This document shows positions 40,801 through 50,734 of a stretch of 64,000 nt of DNA, piece by piece. The translations under genes were made by a program, and so were the position numbers. This stretch comes from UBA1660 sp964462035 (GTDB taxonomy: Bacteria; Myxococcota_A; Polyangia; Polyangiales; Houyiibacteriaceae), in contig CAYXAP010000021.1 of assembly GCA_964462035.1 (NCBI GenBank), positions 1 through 64,000 of the forward strand. Direction: 5' to 3'. Under the pieces are notes generated by a model, which did no database searches, had not been told where the DNA came from, and was given only the letters and a program-made list of their open reading frames with translations. Each line of letters starts with the position of its first letter. Within the stretch, counting starts at the first letter, position 1.

Positions 40801-40866
40801 AGCGCCCCCCACCCGAACGTGGTGGGAGATGGAGGAAGACCGTTCGGGTGGGGGTTGGATGGCGCT
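40801..40866. terminator. Long hairpin between convergent genes
   Basis: CCCCCACCCGAACG (40806-40819) pairs perfectly with CGTTCGGGTGGGGG (40841-40854) over 14 bp. Outer AGCGC/GCGCT arms extend the stem with an internal bulge. The loop is about 21 nt. It lies between the regulator stop (40796) and the cytochrome-lipoprotein stop (40885). Position and strength suggest a bidirectional terminator; the T-tract is lacking, as is common in such GC-rich genomes. Confidence 0.65.
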
Positions 40867-40884
40867 CGCAGGCTGGTGGGCCTG

Positions 40885-43302
<2,418 letters not shown>

Positions 43303-43372
43303 CGCGTCGCCTCCGGAGTTCGTTTCCAACTCCTGGCAATGTGGTCCGCGAGCGCGTTCAGGCGGAGTTAAA

Positions 43373-43389
43373 CCGGGTAAAACCCCCGG
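43373..43389 (-). terminator. Weak intrinsic terminator after the SctS-like gene
   Basis: On the minus strand, CCGGG-GGTTTTA-CCCGG followed by TTTAA lies 8 bp after the SctS-like stop (43397-43399) and before the cytochrome-lipoprotein gene. Only five base pairs form the stem, so the assignment is tentative. Confidence 0.35.
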
Positions 43390-43396
43390 CGGGTGG

Positions 43397-43663
43397 CTAC
43401 ATCAGCTCGGGGATCGCTCGCCAGAGCCGGTCGGTGAAGCGCAGCAGCTGGCCGCCCATCCAGCCCCCGGCGACCACCAGCACGGTCGCGACCGCGACGA
43501 GCTTGGGCACGAAGGAGAGCGTCTGCTCCTGCACCTGCGTGACCGCCTGGAGCAGGCCTACGACGAGACCGATGGCCAGCGCGACCAAGAGCGGCGGACC
43601 CGACACCAGGAGCACCAGGTAGAGGGTCTCGGCGGTCAAACGGGTCAGCTCGGCCGGGTCCAT
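43397..43663 (-). CDS. Type III secretion/flagellar export protein SctS/FliQ family
   Basis: An 88-residue, two-helix membrane protein with the classic SctS/FliQ layout. TAETLYLVLLVSGPPLLVAL is the first helix; the central motif GLVVGLLQAVTQVQEQTLSF with P-K-L is nearly diagnostic; the second helix AVATVLVVAGGWMGGQLL follows. SctS forms the export gate with SctR and SctT. The length matches FliQ (about 89). Flanked by a cytochrome lipoprotein and divergent from a tail-anchored protein, it is not in an export operon. The SctT-like gene lies at 33123-33935. Whether these two are parts of one machine is inference. Confidence 0.9.
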   Translation of the reverse strand: MDPAELTRLTAETLYLVLLVSGPPLLVALAIGLVVGLLQAVTQVQEQTLSFVPKLVAVATVLVVAGGWMGGQLLRFTDRLWRAIPELM

Positions 43664-43746
43664 GCTCCGACCCTAAACGATCCGTCTGGGTGCAGTCGCG
43701 CACAACTTTGCCGTTTCTGCTCCAAATCTGGCACGATCACCCCTGC

Positions 43747-44052
43747 ATGTCGGACGACGAAGACGACGACGACTTCATGAGCCACGCGGCCGACGAGCCG
43801 ACGGCGATGTGGGGAGGCGACATGCTGGAGCAGCTGGGGCTCGACCGTGCGCCGAGCGAGCCACCCAAGGCACCCGCGCAGCCGTCGAGCTCGAGCGGGT
43901 CTTCCGTGCAGGTCTCGCTGAGCTCCGATGCCTCCACGCCGGCGCCGAAGAAAGCCGCTCCGAAGAGTCAGGCGGTCCAGTGGGCCGTGCTGATCGTCGG
44001 TGCGCTCGCGCTCGCCGCGGTCGCGTTCTTCGTCGTTCGCGCGCTGCGCTGA
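43747..44052 (+). CDS. Small tail-anchored membrane protein
   Basis: A 101-residue protein of no known family. It starts with a very acidic segment (MSDDEDDDDFMSHAADEPT), then MWGGDMLEQLGLD, a Ser/Pro/Ala-rich linker and a single C-terminal transmembrane helix VQWAVLIVGALALAAVAFFV with a short basic end. It would sit in the inner membrane with its N-terminus in the cytoplasm. The ATG at 43747 is chosen because the acidic start makes sense there; the upstream extension in frame is unconvincing. It is convergent with the AgmX-like gene, with only 2 bp between stops inside the palindrome GCTGAGCTCAGC (44048-44059). Confidence 0.65.
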   Translation: MSDDEDDDDFMSHAADEPTAMWGGDMLEQLGLDRAPSEPPKAPAQPSSSSGSSVQVSLSSDASTPAPKKAAPKSQAVQWAVLIVGALALAAVAFFVVRALR

Positions 44053-44054
44053 GC

Positions 44055-45623
44055 TCAGCCGCTCGGCGAGAACACGACCGGGAAGCGGGTCTCGCCGCCG
44101 CCAGACGAGGGCGGGAAGCGCCACCGGCGCACGGTTCGCTCGAGGCAGGCCTTTAGCCCGTTGAAGTCGTTGCCGCTCGCGGAGACTCGGGTGACCGTGC
44201 CGGACGCACCGACCCGGACGTCGATGTCCATTCGAACGCTCGGCGCGTCCGGCGCTCCGCGGATCGCCGTCTCGTAGCAGCGCTGGAGCGCGCGACGGTT
44301 GGTTGCCGCACCGACTACTCGGCGAACGGCGCTCGCGTCGAGCTGCTCGCGGCTGCTCGAACCGCCCGAGCCGACGTTCACGCTCATGAGCGAGGGACCT
44401 CCGGAGGTGTCGCTCCCGCCGTAGCGGTCGAGGAGCGCTTGCTGAGCAGCCGTGAGCATCTCGCTGCTCCCGCTCATCGTCGTGGTGGCCATCGCGGTCG
44501 TCGTGCCCGCGCGACGCATGGTCGTCGGGGGCGCGTCGTCGGTCTCTTCGGGCTCTTCGCCTTCTTCGGGCTCCTCGCCCTCTGCGGGCTCTTCACCCTC
44601 TTCCGGCATCTCGAGGTCGCCCTCGTCGAACTCGAGGTCCGGGCCGAGCGGCTCTTCCTCGGCCAAGGGGTCGTTGGACGCCACCTCGGCGGGCGGATCG
44701 TCCGGGAACAGCTTCTTGCCGGCGACGATCGCCAGGGCGACACCGAACGCGCCGACGCCCACGAGCGCGAGGAGCAGGCCCGGCGGTAGCCCACGTGAGG
44801 TGGGCTGAGCCGGCTGGCTCGGGGCGGGCGTCAGCGACGGCGACGAGTGATCGGCGGTCGGAGGCGCGGCGAAGGCTCCGGCGGCAGCGACCTCGGGCTC
44901 CCCGATCGGCAGCGGCGTGAGATCGGGGGCGGAGCCCTCTGCCGTCGCGGCCGAGGGAGGCGGCGCCATCACGGTCTTCTCGTCGTCGTCGTCGAAGCCC
45001 GGCGTGGCCCCTGCGCCCATCCGCCCGCCGATCGGGACGACGTTCGAGCGCCCGGAGGCTTCCTTCTTGGCGGGCGGCCGTGGGGCCGTGCGCGCGCCGG
45101 TCGCCGGACGGGGCGGTGGTGCCGGGACGCGGCGCGACGCCAACAGGCTCACCAGCTCGGGCACCTGCTCGAGCGGCTTCCAATCGTCCATGCCCTCGCG
45201 CCAGCAGAGGCTCTTGGCGTGGACGGCGCCGGTGCCGATCTTCCGCGCGAGCTCGTCGCGCTTGATCGGTCCGACGGGGACGTCGTTGATCGCGGCGTAC
45301 CACTCGACCTTGGCGGCCTGCGGGGCCGGTTCGGGGGCCAACGAGCCGCCTCGGCGGAACTCGGCCCCCAGGGCGCTCGCAGCGGCGGGGGCCGGTCGGC
45401 TCACCGGCCGCGGGCCCACGCTGGAGCCACCACGTCGCTTCGGAGCCGGCTTCACGCTGGAGCCACCGCGCCGGGAGGGAGCCTTGGGGGCTGCCGCCTC
45501 CTGTGGACCCTGGATGAGGATGGGGTGCTCGCACTTGCGGCACTTCATCTTCAGGGTCCGACCCCGGATCTTCTCATCCGGGATCTGGTACTTGGCCTTG
45601 CAGTTGTCGCAGAGGAACTTCAT
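44055..45623 (-). CDS. AgmX/GltJ-like zinc-ribbon, GYF and TonB-like protein
   Basis: A 522-residue inner-membrane protein. An MJ0042-type zinc ribbon (Cys5, 8, 28, 31 in MKFLCDNCKAKYQIPDEKIR...KCRKC) opens it, then a GYF_2 domain (about 106-160; WYAAINDVPVGPIKRDELAR ... CWREGMDDWKPLEQVPEL), a long Ala/Pro/Gly linker, one TM helix (about 282-304) and an acidic Glu/Pro periplasmic stalk. It ends in the AgmX/PglI C-terminal domain (LQRCYETAIRGAPDAPSV ... RVGASGTVTRVSASGNDF ... CLERTVRRWRFPPS). This order is that of Myxococcus GltJ/AgmX, where zinc-ribbon and GYF bind gliding-motility regulators. No other glt/agl gene is in the window. Homologues also occur outside motility clusters, so a gliding role is inference. 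Confidence 0.85.
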   Translation of the reverse strand: MKFLCDNCKAKYQIPDEKIRGRTLKMKCRKCEHPILIQGPQEAAAPKAPSRRGGSSVKPAPKRRGGSSVGPRPVSRPAPAAASALGAEFRRGGSLAPEPAPQAAKVEWYAAINDVPVGPIKRDELARKIGTGAVHAKSLCWREGMDDWKPLEQVPELVSLLASRRVPAPPPRPATGARTAPRPPAKKEASGRSNVVPIGGRMGAGATPGFDDDDEKTVMAPPPSAATAEGSAPDLTPLPIGEPEVAAAGAFAAPPTADHSSPSLTPAPSQPAQPTSRGLPPGLLLALVGVGAFGVALAIVAGKKLFPDDPPAEVASNDPLAEEEPLGPDLEFDEGDLEMPEEGEEPAEGEEPEEGEEPEETDDAPPTTMRRAGTTTAMATTTMSGSSEMLTAAQQALLDRYGGSDTSGGPSLMSVNVGSGGSSSREQLDASAVRRVVGAATNRRALQRCYETAIRGAPDAPSVRMDIDVRVGASGTVTRVSASGNDFNGLKACLERTVRRWRFPPSSGGGETRFPVVFSPSG

Positions 45624-45643
45624 CGGGGACAGGTTCGCGGGGG

Positions 45644-45649
45644 ACTATA
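45644..45649 (-). promoter_or_regulatory. Possible -10 box of the AgmX-like gene
   Basis: Read on the minus strand, TATAGT lies 20 bp upstream of the ATG at 45623, in a GC-rich stretch where such a box is otherwise rare. A convincing -35 is lacking (TTCGAT at a spacing of about 19 bp is the best). Confidence 0.3.
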
Positions 45650-45754
45650 GACCATCGGGGGTGTGGCGATCGAACGCCCTGGTCGCGGATGGCCCACCGA
45701 GCTCTTCCGAAACGCCGCGGCCATGAGTTCTTGGGCCCGGAAGCGGGATGCGGC

Positions 45755-47221
45755 TCAAAGCAGGCCCATCAGGTGTTCTTTGATTCCCTCGCGCGTGTCG
45801 TCGTCCGGCGCGGCGCCCAGGCTCCGCTCCCACATCTCGACCGCTTTGTGTTTGAAGCCGGCCCGCTGGTAGAGGATCGCGAGGTTTTTCAGGGCGCTGA
45901 AGTTGCGCGGCTGTAGGTCGACCGCGGTCTCCAGCTCGTGGATCGCGGCGAAGACGTCGTCCCGTCGACCGCAGAGCAGGCCCAGGTGGTAGTGGAGCTG
46001 GAAGCTCAGCGGGTCGATCGAGAGCCCGGACCGGAGCTTCTCGATCGCGCCATCGAGGTCGCCCTTCCGGTAGAGGTCCATCCCCTTCTCGAGCGCGTCG
46101 CTCGCCTCCCGACTGAGCATGTCGTCCATCGGAAGCTCGGAAGCGCGCCCCTCGAGCACGCGCTCCACGTGAGCGACGACCTCCGAGATCTTGAAGGGCT
46201 TCTCCAGGAAGGCATCGACGCCGTAGGAGTTCCGCAGGTCCTCTGCGACGCGCCAGCCCCGGTAGACGGCGCTCACCATGATGATCGGGATGTGGCCGTA
46301 GCGCTTGGACCCCTTGATGCGTCGGCAGATGTCGAAGCCGTGGACCTCGGGGAGCATGGCGTCGAGGAGGATCACGTCGGGCGTGTTCTCCCGCACCAAC
46401 TGGAGCGCGGCGAGGCCCTTGCTGGCTTCGAGGACTTCGAAGCCCTTCTTCTGCAGGACCCGGCTCAGCATCTTCCGAATGTCGTCCTCGTCGTCGACGA
46501 TGAGGATCTTCGGGTTGATGGGCCGCTCCTTGCGGATGTGGTCCGTGGGCAGTGGGGCGACCTGTGACGCGAAGGGATCGTGGGGTGACGCGGCCTTCTT
46601 GGTGAGCTCCGCCAGCCCGAGGTCGTCGTCATGGTCGAGCCCGTCGTCTTCGATGTCGCGGTCGACGACCACACCGGCGGGGGCCTTCGGAGGCTCCGAC
46701 CGGATCTGCGTGGGCGCGAGCCCCAGCGACTCCAGATAGTCCTTGGGAACCGTGGGGCCGATGTAGTGCTCCTCGCCGGTGCCTCGCAGACCGTACGCCT
46801 TGGTGATGACCTCCTGGAGCGAGTCGTGGAGGGCGACGTAGGGGAAGACCCGGCGACCGGTGACGAACTCGATCTCCTCGATGACCCGCTTGTCCGCGGG
46901 GTCCGACATCGCCAGGAAGACGCGGTCGGCCTTGACGAGGATCGGGAGGATCAGGTGCTGCTTGGCGACGTCTTCCGGGACCAGCTCCAGGTTCTGGAGC
47001 GGGACCACGACCTGATCGAGATCGATACCCGGGACGCCGTGCTGCTCGCTCAGCGCCTTCAGCAGGCTCTTCGGTGAGACGGAGCCAGACCGCTGCGCGA
47101 CGGACGCCAGCCGGTGGCCTGGTTCGGACTTCTGCCGTTCCAACAGCCTGTCGAGCTCGTCCGGGGTGACGGCACGTTGCTTCAGCAGGATCTTGCCGAG
47201 CTTCTTCTTGTCGCCACTCAT
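45755..47221 (-). CDS. MshEN (GspE-N)-receiver-TPR fusion protein
   Basis: A 488-residue cytosolic regulator with an unusual set of parts. Residues 1-145 form an MshEN/GspE-N domain (KKLGKILLKQRAVTPDELDR ... LVPEDVAKQHLILPILVKAD), which in MshE binds cyclic di-GMP. A charged linker with a DDDD patch follows. Residues 237-355 are a receiver (ILIVDDEDD, phospho-Asp287 in LLDAMLPEVHG, KPFKISE). The C-terminal 110 residues are TPR repeats (EKGMDLYRKGDLDGAIEKLR; ALKNLAILYQRAGFKHKAVE). It has no ATPase or output enzyme, so it is likely an adaptor joining a phosphorelay or c-di-GMP signal to partner proteins. It lies upstream of the AgmX-like gene on the same strand, separated by 131 bp. Confidence 0.85.
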   Translation of the reverse strand: MSGDKKKLGKILLKQRAVTPDELDRLLERQKSEPGHRLASVAQRSGSVSPKSLLKALSEQHGVPGIDLDQVVVPLQNLELVPEDVAKQHLILPILVKADRVFLAMSDPADKRVIEEIEFVTGRRVFPYVALHDSLQEVITKAYGLRGTGEEHYIGPTVPKDYLESLGLAPTQIRSEPPKAPAGVVVDRDIEDDGLDHDDDLGLAELTKKAASPHDPFASQVAPLPTDHIRKERPINPKILIVDDEDDIRKMLSRVLQKKGFEVLEASKGLAALQLVRENTPDVILLDAMLPEVHGFDICRRIKGSKRYGHIPIIMVSAVYRGWRVAEDLRNSYGVDAFLEKPFKISEVVAHVERVLEGRASELPMDDMLSREASDALEKGMDLYRKGDLDGAIEKLRSGLSIDPLSFQLHYHLGLLCGRRDDVFAAIHELETAVDLQPRNFSALKNLAILYQRAGFKHKAVEMWERSLGAAPDDDTREGIKEHLMGLL

Positions 47222-47279
47222 GCGGGGCGACGGAACCCTAGCCGACTCGGAGGGCGGGGTTCAACGAGATCCGGAATTC

Positions 47280-47771
47280 CTACATGCCGGAGAGGATGCG
47301 GAACTCGTCCTCACCCTCGGGGTCGGCCAGCTTCTGGAGTACCAACCGGTGGTTGGCCAGGCGGCGCGACCACTGCTCGTCCTCGGTCGCGGGTCGCTGG
47401 ATGTGGAACGAGCCACCGTAGCGAATCTCCACATAGACCCGGTCGTTGGGCGCGTAGCTGACGCGGCGATAGCTGATGTCATAGCGGACATCGTCCACGC
47501 GCCGAGCCCAGAGCGTGAGGTTCTCTCGAAGGGTGTCGTAGTCGATGTCGTCCGCCCCGCCGGGGGTGCCGTTGTCATCGAGGTAGTGAGGCGACGCCAG
47601 CTCGAGCAGCCGACGGACGTCGCGCTCCTCCATGGCCTTCCGATACTCCTCCATGAACGCCACCACGGACCGGTTCTCCGCCGTGTCTTCGACGGTGGTG
47701 TTCGGGATGGTCTGGGCGCAGCCAGCGGTGAGAGCCAGTGCGAGGGCGAGGATGGCGGGTCGGATGAGCAT
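47280..47771 (-). CDS. NTF2-like lipoprotein
   Basis: A 163-residue lipoprotein with signal MLIRPAILALALALTAGCAQ (lipobox TAGC). The mature domain has an SnoaL/NTF2-like pattern: a helix-rich start (NRSVVAFMEEYRKAMEERDV), SPHYLDD, then strands (VDDVRYDISYRRVSYAPNDR, YVEIRYGGSFHIQ). Such domains are common periplasmic ligand-binding or scaffolding modules. The ATG at 47769-47771 is preferred; an upstream extension of 21 codons lacks signal properties. It is in the same orientation as the following MshEN protein gene, 58 bp away, but no functional link is visible. Confidence 0.75.
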   Translation of the reverse strand: MLIRPAILALALALTAGCAQTIPNTTVEDTAENRSVVAFMEEYRKAMEERDVRRLLELASPHYLDDNGTPGGADDIDYDTLRENLTLWARRVDDVRYDISYRRVSYAPNDRVYVEIRYGGSFHIQRPATEDEQWSRRLANHRLVLQKLADPEGEDEFRILSGM

Positions 47772-47837
47772 GGGGCGCTGTCGAACGCGAGGCGGGGGAG
47801 AAGTCATTCCCTCGGTCGCGAATTTCGTTGGCAACGT

Positions 47838-49319
47838 TTAGCGCGTTGGCCGGTCTTGGCAAAGGAAGCGGCGCCGCCGGACCCAGAAGACGGCGATCCC
47901 GATGCCCAGAATGGCACCAAATGGGGGTGGATCCTTGCTGACGCTGCAGCTGTTGGGTCGTTCCGTGACCACGACGGTGGCGCTGGCGGTCCGTTTCGCC
48001 GCCCCACGGGGCCCGATGGCGAGCGCGTGGAGCTCGTGGTGCTCGAGCCAGCGGAAGCGCACCGGGACCTCTCGGATTCCGGCTTCCTCGACGAAGGCGG
48101 AGCCGTCCTCTTCCCAGGCCATGGCTACCCGGCCGTCACTCCGGACCCGAACGGGCGTGGGCGCGTGGGTCGTGGGCTCGCCCAGGACGGTCACCTCAAG
48201 GGTGGGCTCGCTGGGCTCCAGTCGTCGGGGAGTCACGTGGGCCCGCGGGGCGACGGTCCAGAGCCCGACCACGCTCGCGCGGTGGCCGACCGGCCGCACC
48301 GGCGTGCCCGGCCAGAACCCGACGCGCTCGCGGGCGCCTTCGAGGGTCAGCCCGCGCGGTCCTTCCGGGAAGACCACGCGCACCTGGAGGGGAACCCCCG
48401 CTCGGTTCTCCCAGCGGTCGTCGCCGATTCGTTCCAGCCCGGCGCTGGGGATGGCGGCTTCGTCACCGTCCGCGTCGCGGTAGTGGCCGGGGGGCGGTGC
48501 CGCGGGGGCGTCGAGGGGCTCGGCGCCGACCCGCTCCACGGCGACCCGAAAGGGAACGTGGGGGTCGTCGCAGCCCCCGGAGACCAGCAGTCGGTCACCG
48601 ACGCGGACCGCGAAAGTGTGCGCGAGGTCGAGCCAGGGAAGGGCGATGCGTGACGCCGACGCCGACTCCGACTCCGACTCCGACTCCGACTCCGACTCCG
48701 ACTCCGAGCTCCGAGCACCGACCTCCGACTCCCACTCCCGCGAGTCCAACAGCCACACGTCGACCGGCAGCCGGGCGAGCGCCGCGGCCTCCGCCGGCGT
48801 CGGTCGGGTCGCCAGCCGGGCGATGCGTGCGCCGCCGACCCCGACCCGCAGTGACGAGGGGGCGTGGACTTCTTCGCTGCCGGGCGAGCGCACCTTCAGG
48901 TCGTAGGTCCCGGGCGCGAGCCAGGGCGGGAGCTCGACGGTCGCCCGATAGACCAACGTGGAGTGGCCGTCCGGGCGCACGTCGGCGACGCGCAGCCGAT
49001 AGTGGTGGCGCGCGTCGGCGACCGAGAGCGTGTCGGTCCCCACCAGCTCGACGTACCACCCGGCCAGCGCTCGCTCCTGCTGCACGCCGGGCGGCGGTGT
49101 GAGCGCCGTCGGGACCCGGACCCGCATCGTCAGCGACTCGCCCGCTTCGGCGAAGGCCGGCAGGCCGGGCCGCGGGTAGAGCAGCTCGCTGGGACCCGAG
49201 CGCCGCGGAGCGTCGCCCATCGCGCACGTGGGGTGCACGGCGAGCCAGTCCGCGCGCGCCGTCGGGACGACGGCGAAGCCGACCAGCGTCAGCGCCGCGA
49301 TGCGTGAGTGCGAGAGCAA
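47838..49319 (-). CDS. Exported protein with Ser-Glu repeat and MYXO-CTERM-like tail
   Basis: A 493-residue secreted protein. It begins at TTG (49317-49319), MLSHSRIAALTLVGFAVVPT, with signal cleavage after ARA. Beta-rich domains follow. About residues 204-223 are an (SE)n/(SA)n run encoded by a hexanucleotide repeat. The C-terminus (NSCSVSKDPPPFGAILGIGI then AVFWVRRRRFL) has the MYXO-CTERM layout: a Cys-containing motif, a hydrophobic helix and an Arg cluster, which marks proteins for sorting to the cell surface in myxobacteria. The motif is close to but not the standard form. The frame begins right after the CPBP gene stop. Function unknown. Confidence 0.75.
   Translation of the reverse strand: MLSHSRIAALTLVGFAVVPTARADWLAVHPTCAMGDAPRRSGPSELLYPRPGLPAFAEAGESLTMRVRVPTALTPPPGVQQERALAGWYVELVGTDTLSVADARHHYRLRVADVRPDGHSTLVYRATVELPPWLAPGTYDLKVRSPGSEEVHAPSSLRVGVGGARIARLATRPTPAEAAALARLPVDVWLLDSREWESEVGARSSESESESESESESESASASRIALPWLDLAHTFAVRVGDRLLVSGGCDDPHVPFRVAVERVGAEPLDAPAAPPPGHYRDADGDEAAIPSAGLERIGDDRWENRAGVPLQVRVVFPEGPRGLTLEGARERVGFWPGTPVRPVGHRASVVGLWTVAPRAHVTPRRLEPSEPTLEVTVLGEPTTHAPTPVRVRSDGRVAMAWEEDGSAFVEEAGIREVPVRFRWLEHHELHALAIGPRGAAKRTASATVVVTERPNSCSVSKDPPPFGAILGIGIAVFWVRRRRFLCQDRPTR
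48661..48708. repeat. Hexanucleotide repeat within the Ser-Glu-rich gene
   Basis: Six perfect TCCGAC copies are flanked by GCCGAC at 48661 and TCCGAG at 48703. On the minus strand they code alternating Ser and Glu. The length is always in frame, so copy-number change would alter the linker without breaking the gene. Confidence 0.9.
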
Positions 49320-49320
49320 A

Positions 49321-50079
49321 CTACTGCAGCAGGAAGAGGACGATCACGTCGTAGATGGCGTGAGAGTAGACCGCGACCGCGAATCCGCGGAAGCGGAAGA
49401 CGAGCGTGAGGAAGACGCCCGCCAGGAAGCGGAAGACGAAGCTCGCGATGGTGAACTCGTCACCGAGCGCGCCGATGTAGTGGATGCCCGAGAAGATCGC
49501 GGAGCTGACCACCAGCGCCGTCACCCATGACCACGTCGCGCGCACGTTCAGCACCCGGCGAAGGAAGAACGCGAGGCCTCCGAAGAGGATGACCCGGAAG
49601 ACCAGCTCCTCGTGGAAGCCGGCGCCCGCGCTCATCACGAGCTTGTCGATCGGACCCATCGGCTCCGCCGCGAGCTGCAGCGTCTCGATCATCCCGGGGA
49701 TGAGCTTGGCGGTGGCCCAGCCCACGGTGACCGAGAGCCCGATCGCCCAGAGCGTGCTCTCCGCCAGCACCGGCACGAAGGCGAAGACCCGCGCCTTGCC
49801 CTTCTTCCGGAGGTAGAAGCCCGCGCCGATGAGCGCCGCCGCGATGGCGACCGTGACCCCCACGTAGACCCCCACGCTCTGCTTCAGGATCCCGAAGAAG
49901 ACCGTGCTCGCCATGTCGACGCCGTTGCGGCGGTCCATGAAGAGGATGCCGAGGTGGTAGATCAGGAAGACCGGCACCACGAGCACCAGGCTGGTCAACG
50001 GGTCGTAGCGCTTCAGCCACGGCCGCCCCTTCTTGGGCTCCGCGCCGGCGCTCTTCGTGCTCGGTCCGGCCTCGCTCAT
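49321..50079 (-). CDS. CPBP-family intramembrane metalloprotease
   Basis: A 252-residue multi-pass inner-membrane protein of the CPBP/CAAX-protease (Abi, Rce1-like) family. The active-site motifs are visible: EELVFRVILFGG (the EExxxR motif), SSAIFSGIHYI (the FxxxH motif) and YSHAIYDVIVLF (the third His motif). There are about eight membrane helices with a short charged N-terminus (KSAGAEPKKGRPWLKRYDPL). In bacteria these proteins process peptides or lipoproteins, or act in bacteriocin self-immunity. The role here is unknown. It lies 1 bp before the TTG-started Ser-Glu protein gene, and may be cotranscribed with it. Confidence 0.88.
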   Translation of the reverse strand: MSEAGPSTKSAGAEPKKGRPWLKRYDPLTSLVLVVPVFLIYHLGILFMDRRNGVDMASTVFFGILKQSVGVYVGVTVAIAAALIGAGFYLRKKGKARVFAFVPVLAESTLWAIGLSVTVGWATAKLIPGMIETLQLAAEPMGPIDKLVMSAGAGFHEELVFRVILFGGLAFFLRRVLNVRATWSWVTALVVSSAIFSGIHYIGALGDEFTIASFVFRFLAGVFLTLVFRFRGFAVAVYSHAIYDVIVLFLLQ

Positions 50080-50146
50080 GATCCCGTTGTAACCAACAAC
50101 ACCACGCGTGGCTCGGAAGTTCCGTGCCAGACCGCGGGTGGCGGGA

Positions 50147-50656
50147 TCACTCGAGCTTGAGCAGGAGGGCGCCGCCCTCGACCGCCTGGCCCTCGTCGAC
50201 CTCGATGGCGGCGATCTTCCCGGCGATCTCGGTGCGGAGCTCGTTCTCCATCTTCATGGCCTCGACCACGATCACCGGCGTTCCGGCCTCGACCTCGTCG
50301 CCCGTGGCCACCAGGATCTTCACCACGCGGCCGGGCATCGGGGACCGAACCTCGGTGGAGTCTCCCGCGGCGGCGCCCTTCTTCTTGCGGGAGCGGTTCC
50401 GCTCCGACTCGACCTTCGCGGTCGCTCGCAGCGGACCGGCGGCGACGTCCATCGCCTCGGCGGGGCCACCGACCATCACGTCGTAGACCTTGCCGCCCAG
50501 GGTGAGGCTCACGCCGCCCGGAATGCGCCGGATGTCGGCGTCGACGGGCTCACCGTCCATGGTGACGGCGACCGAGCCGCCGGGGGCGATCTGGACGTCG
50601 ATGTCTCGCTCGGATCCTTCGAGGGTCACGCGGTAGCGCATTACGCGCCGCGTCAT
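50147..50656 (-). CDS. Biotin/lipoyl carrier protein (BCCP-like, stand-alone)
   Basis: A 169-residue soluble carrier protein. The N-terminal half (RYRVTLEGSERDIDVQIAPG ... VSLTLGGKVYDVMVG) is a small beta domain. The C-terminal about 70 residues are a biotinyl domain, with the biotinylation site in VIVVEAMKMENELR (Lys135) and MPGRVVKILVATGDEVEAGT at its start. It normally accepts carboxyl groups in acetyl-, propionyl- or pyruvate-carboxylase complexes. The two starts ATG 50654-50656 and ATG 50639-50641 differ by five codons and I cannot decide between them. No biotin carboxylase or carboxyltransferase gene is in the window. Confidence 0.85.
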   Translation of the reverse strand: MTRRVMRYRVTLEGSERDIDVQIAPGGSVAVTMDGEPVDADIRRIPGGVSLTLGGKVYDVMVGGPAEAMDVAAGPLRATAKVESERNRSRKKKGAAAGDSTEVRSPMPGRVVKILVATGDEVEAGTPVIVVEAMKMENELRTEIAGKIAAIEVDEGQAVEGGALLLKLE

Positions 50657-50734
50657 AGTGGATGGCGGGCCCGGGGGCAACGGGGCGGGCGGATCATGGC
50701 GTCCGCCCGCACTTGTTCCATACTGGCGGGCTCC

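Noticed and set aside
43729..43746. TGGCAC resembling a sigma-54 -24 box before the tail-anchored protein gene
   Set aside because: No GC dinucleotide falls at the required 10-bp distance; the next TGC is 3 bp too far, so the -24/-12 spacing fails.
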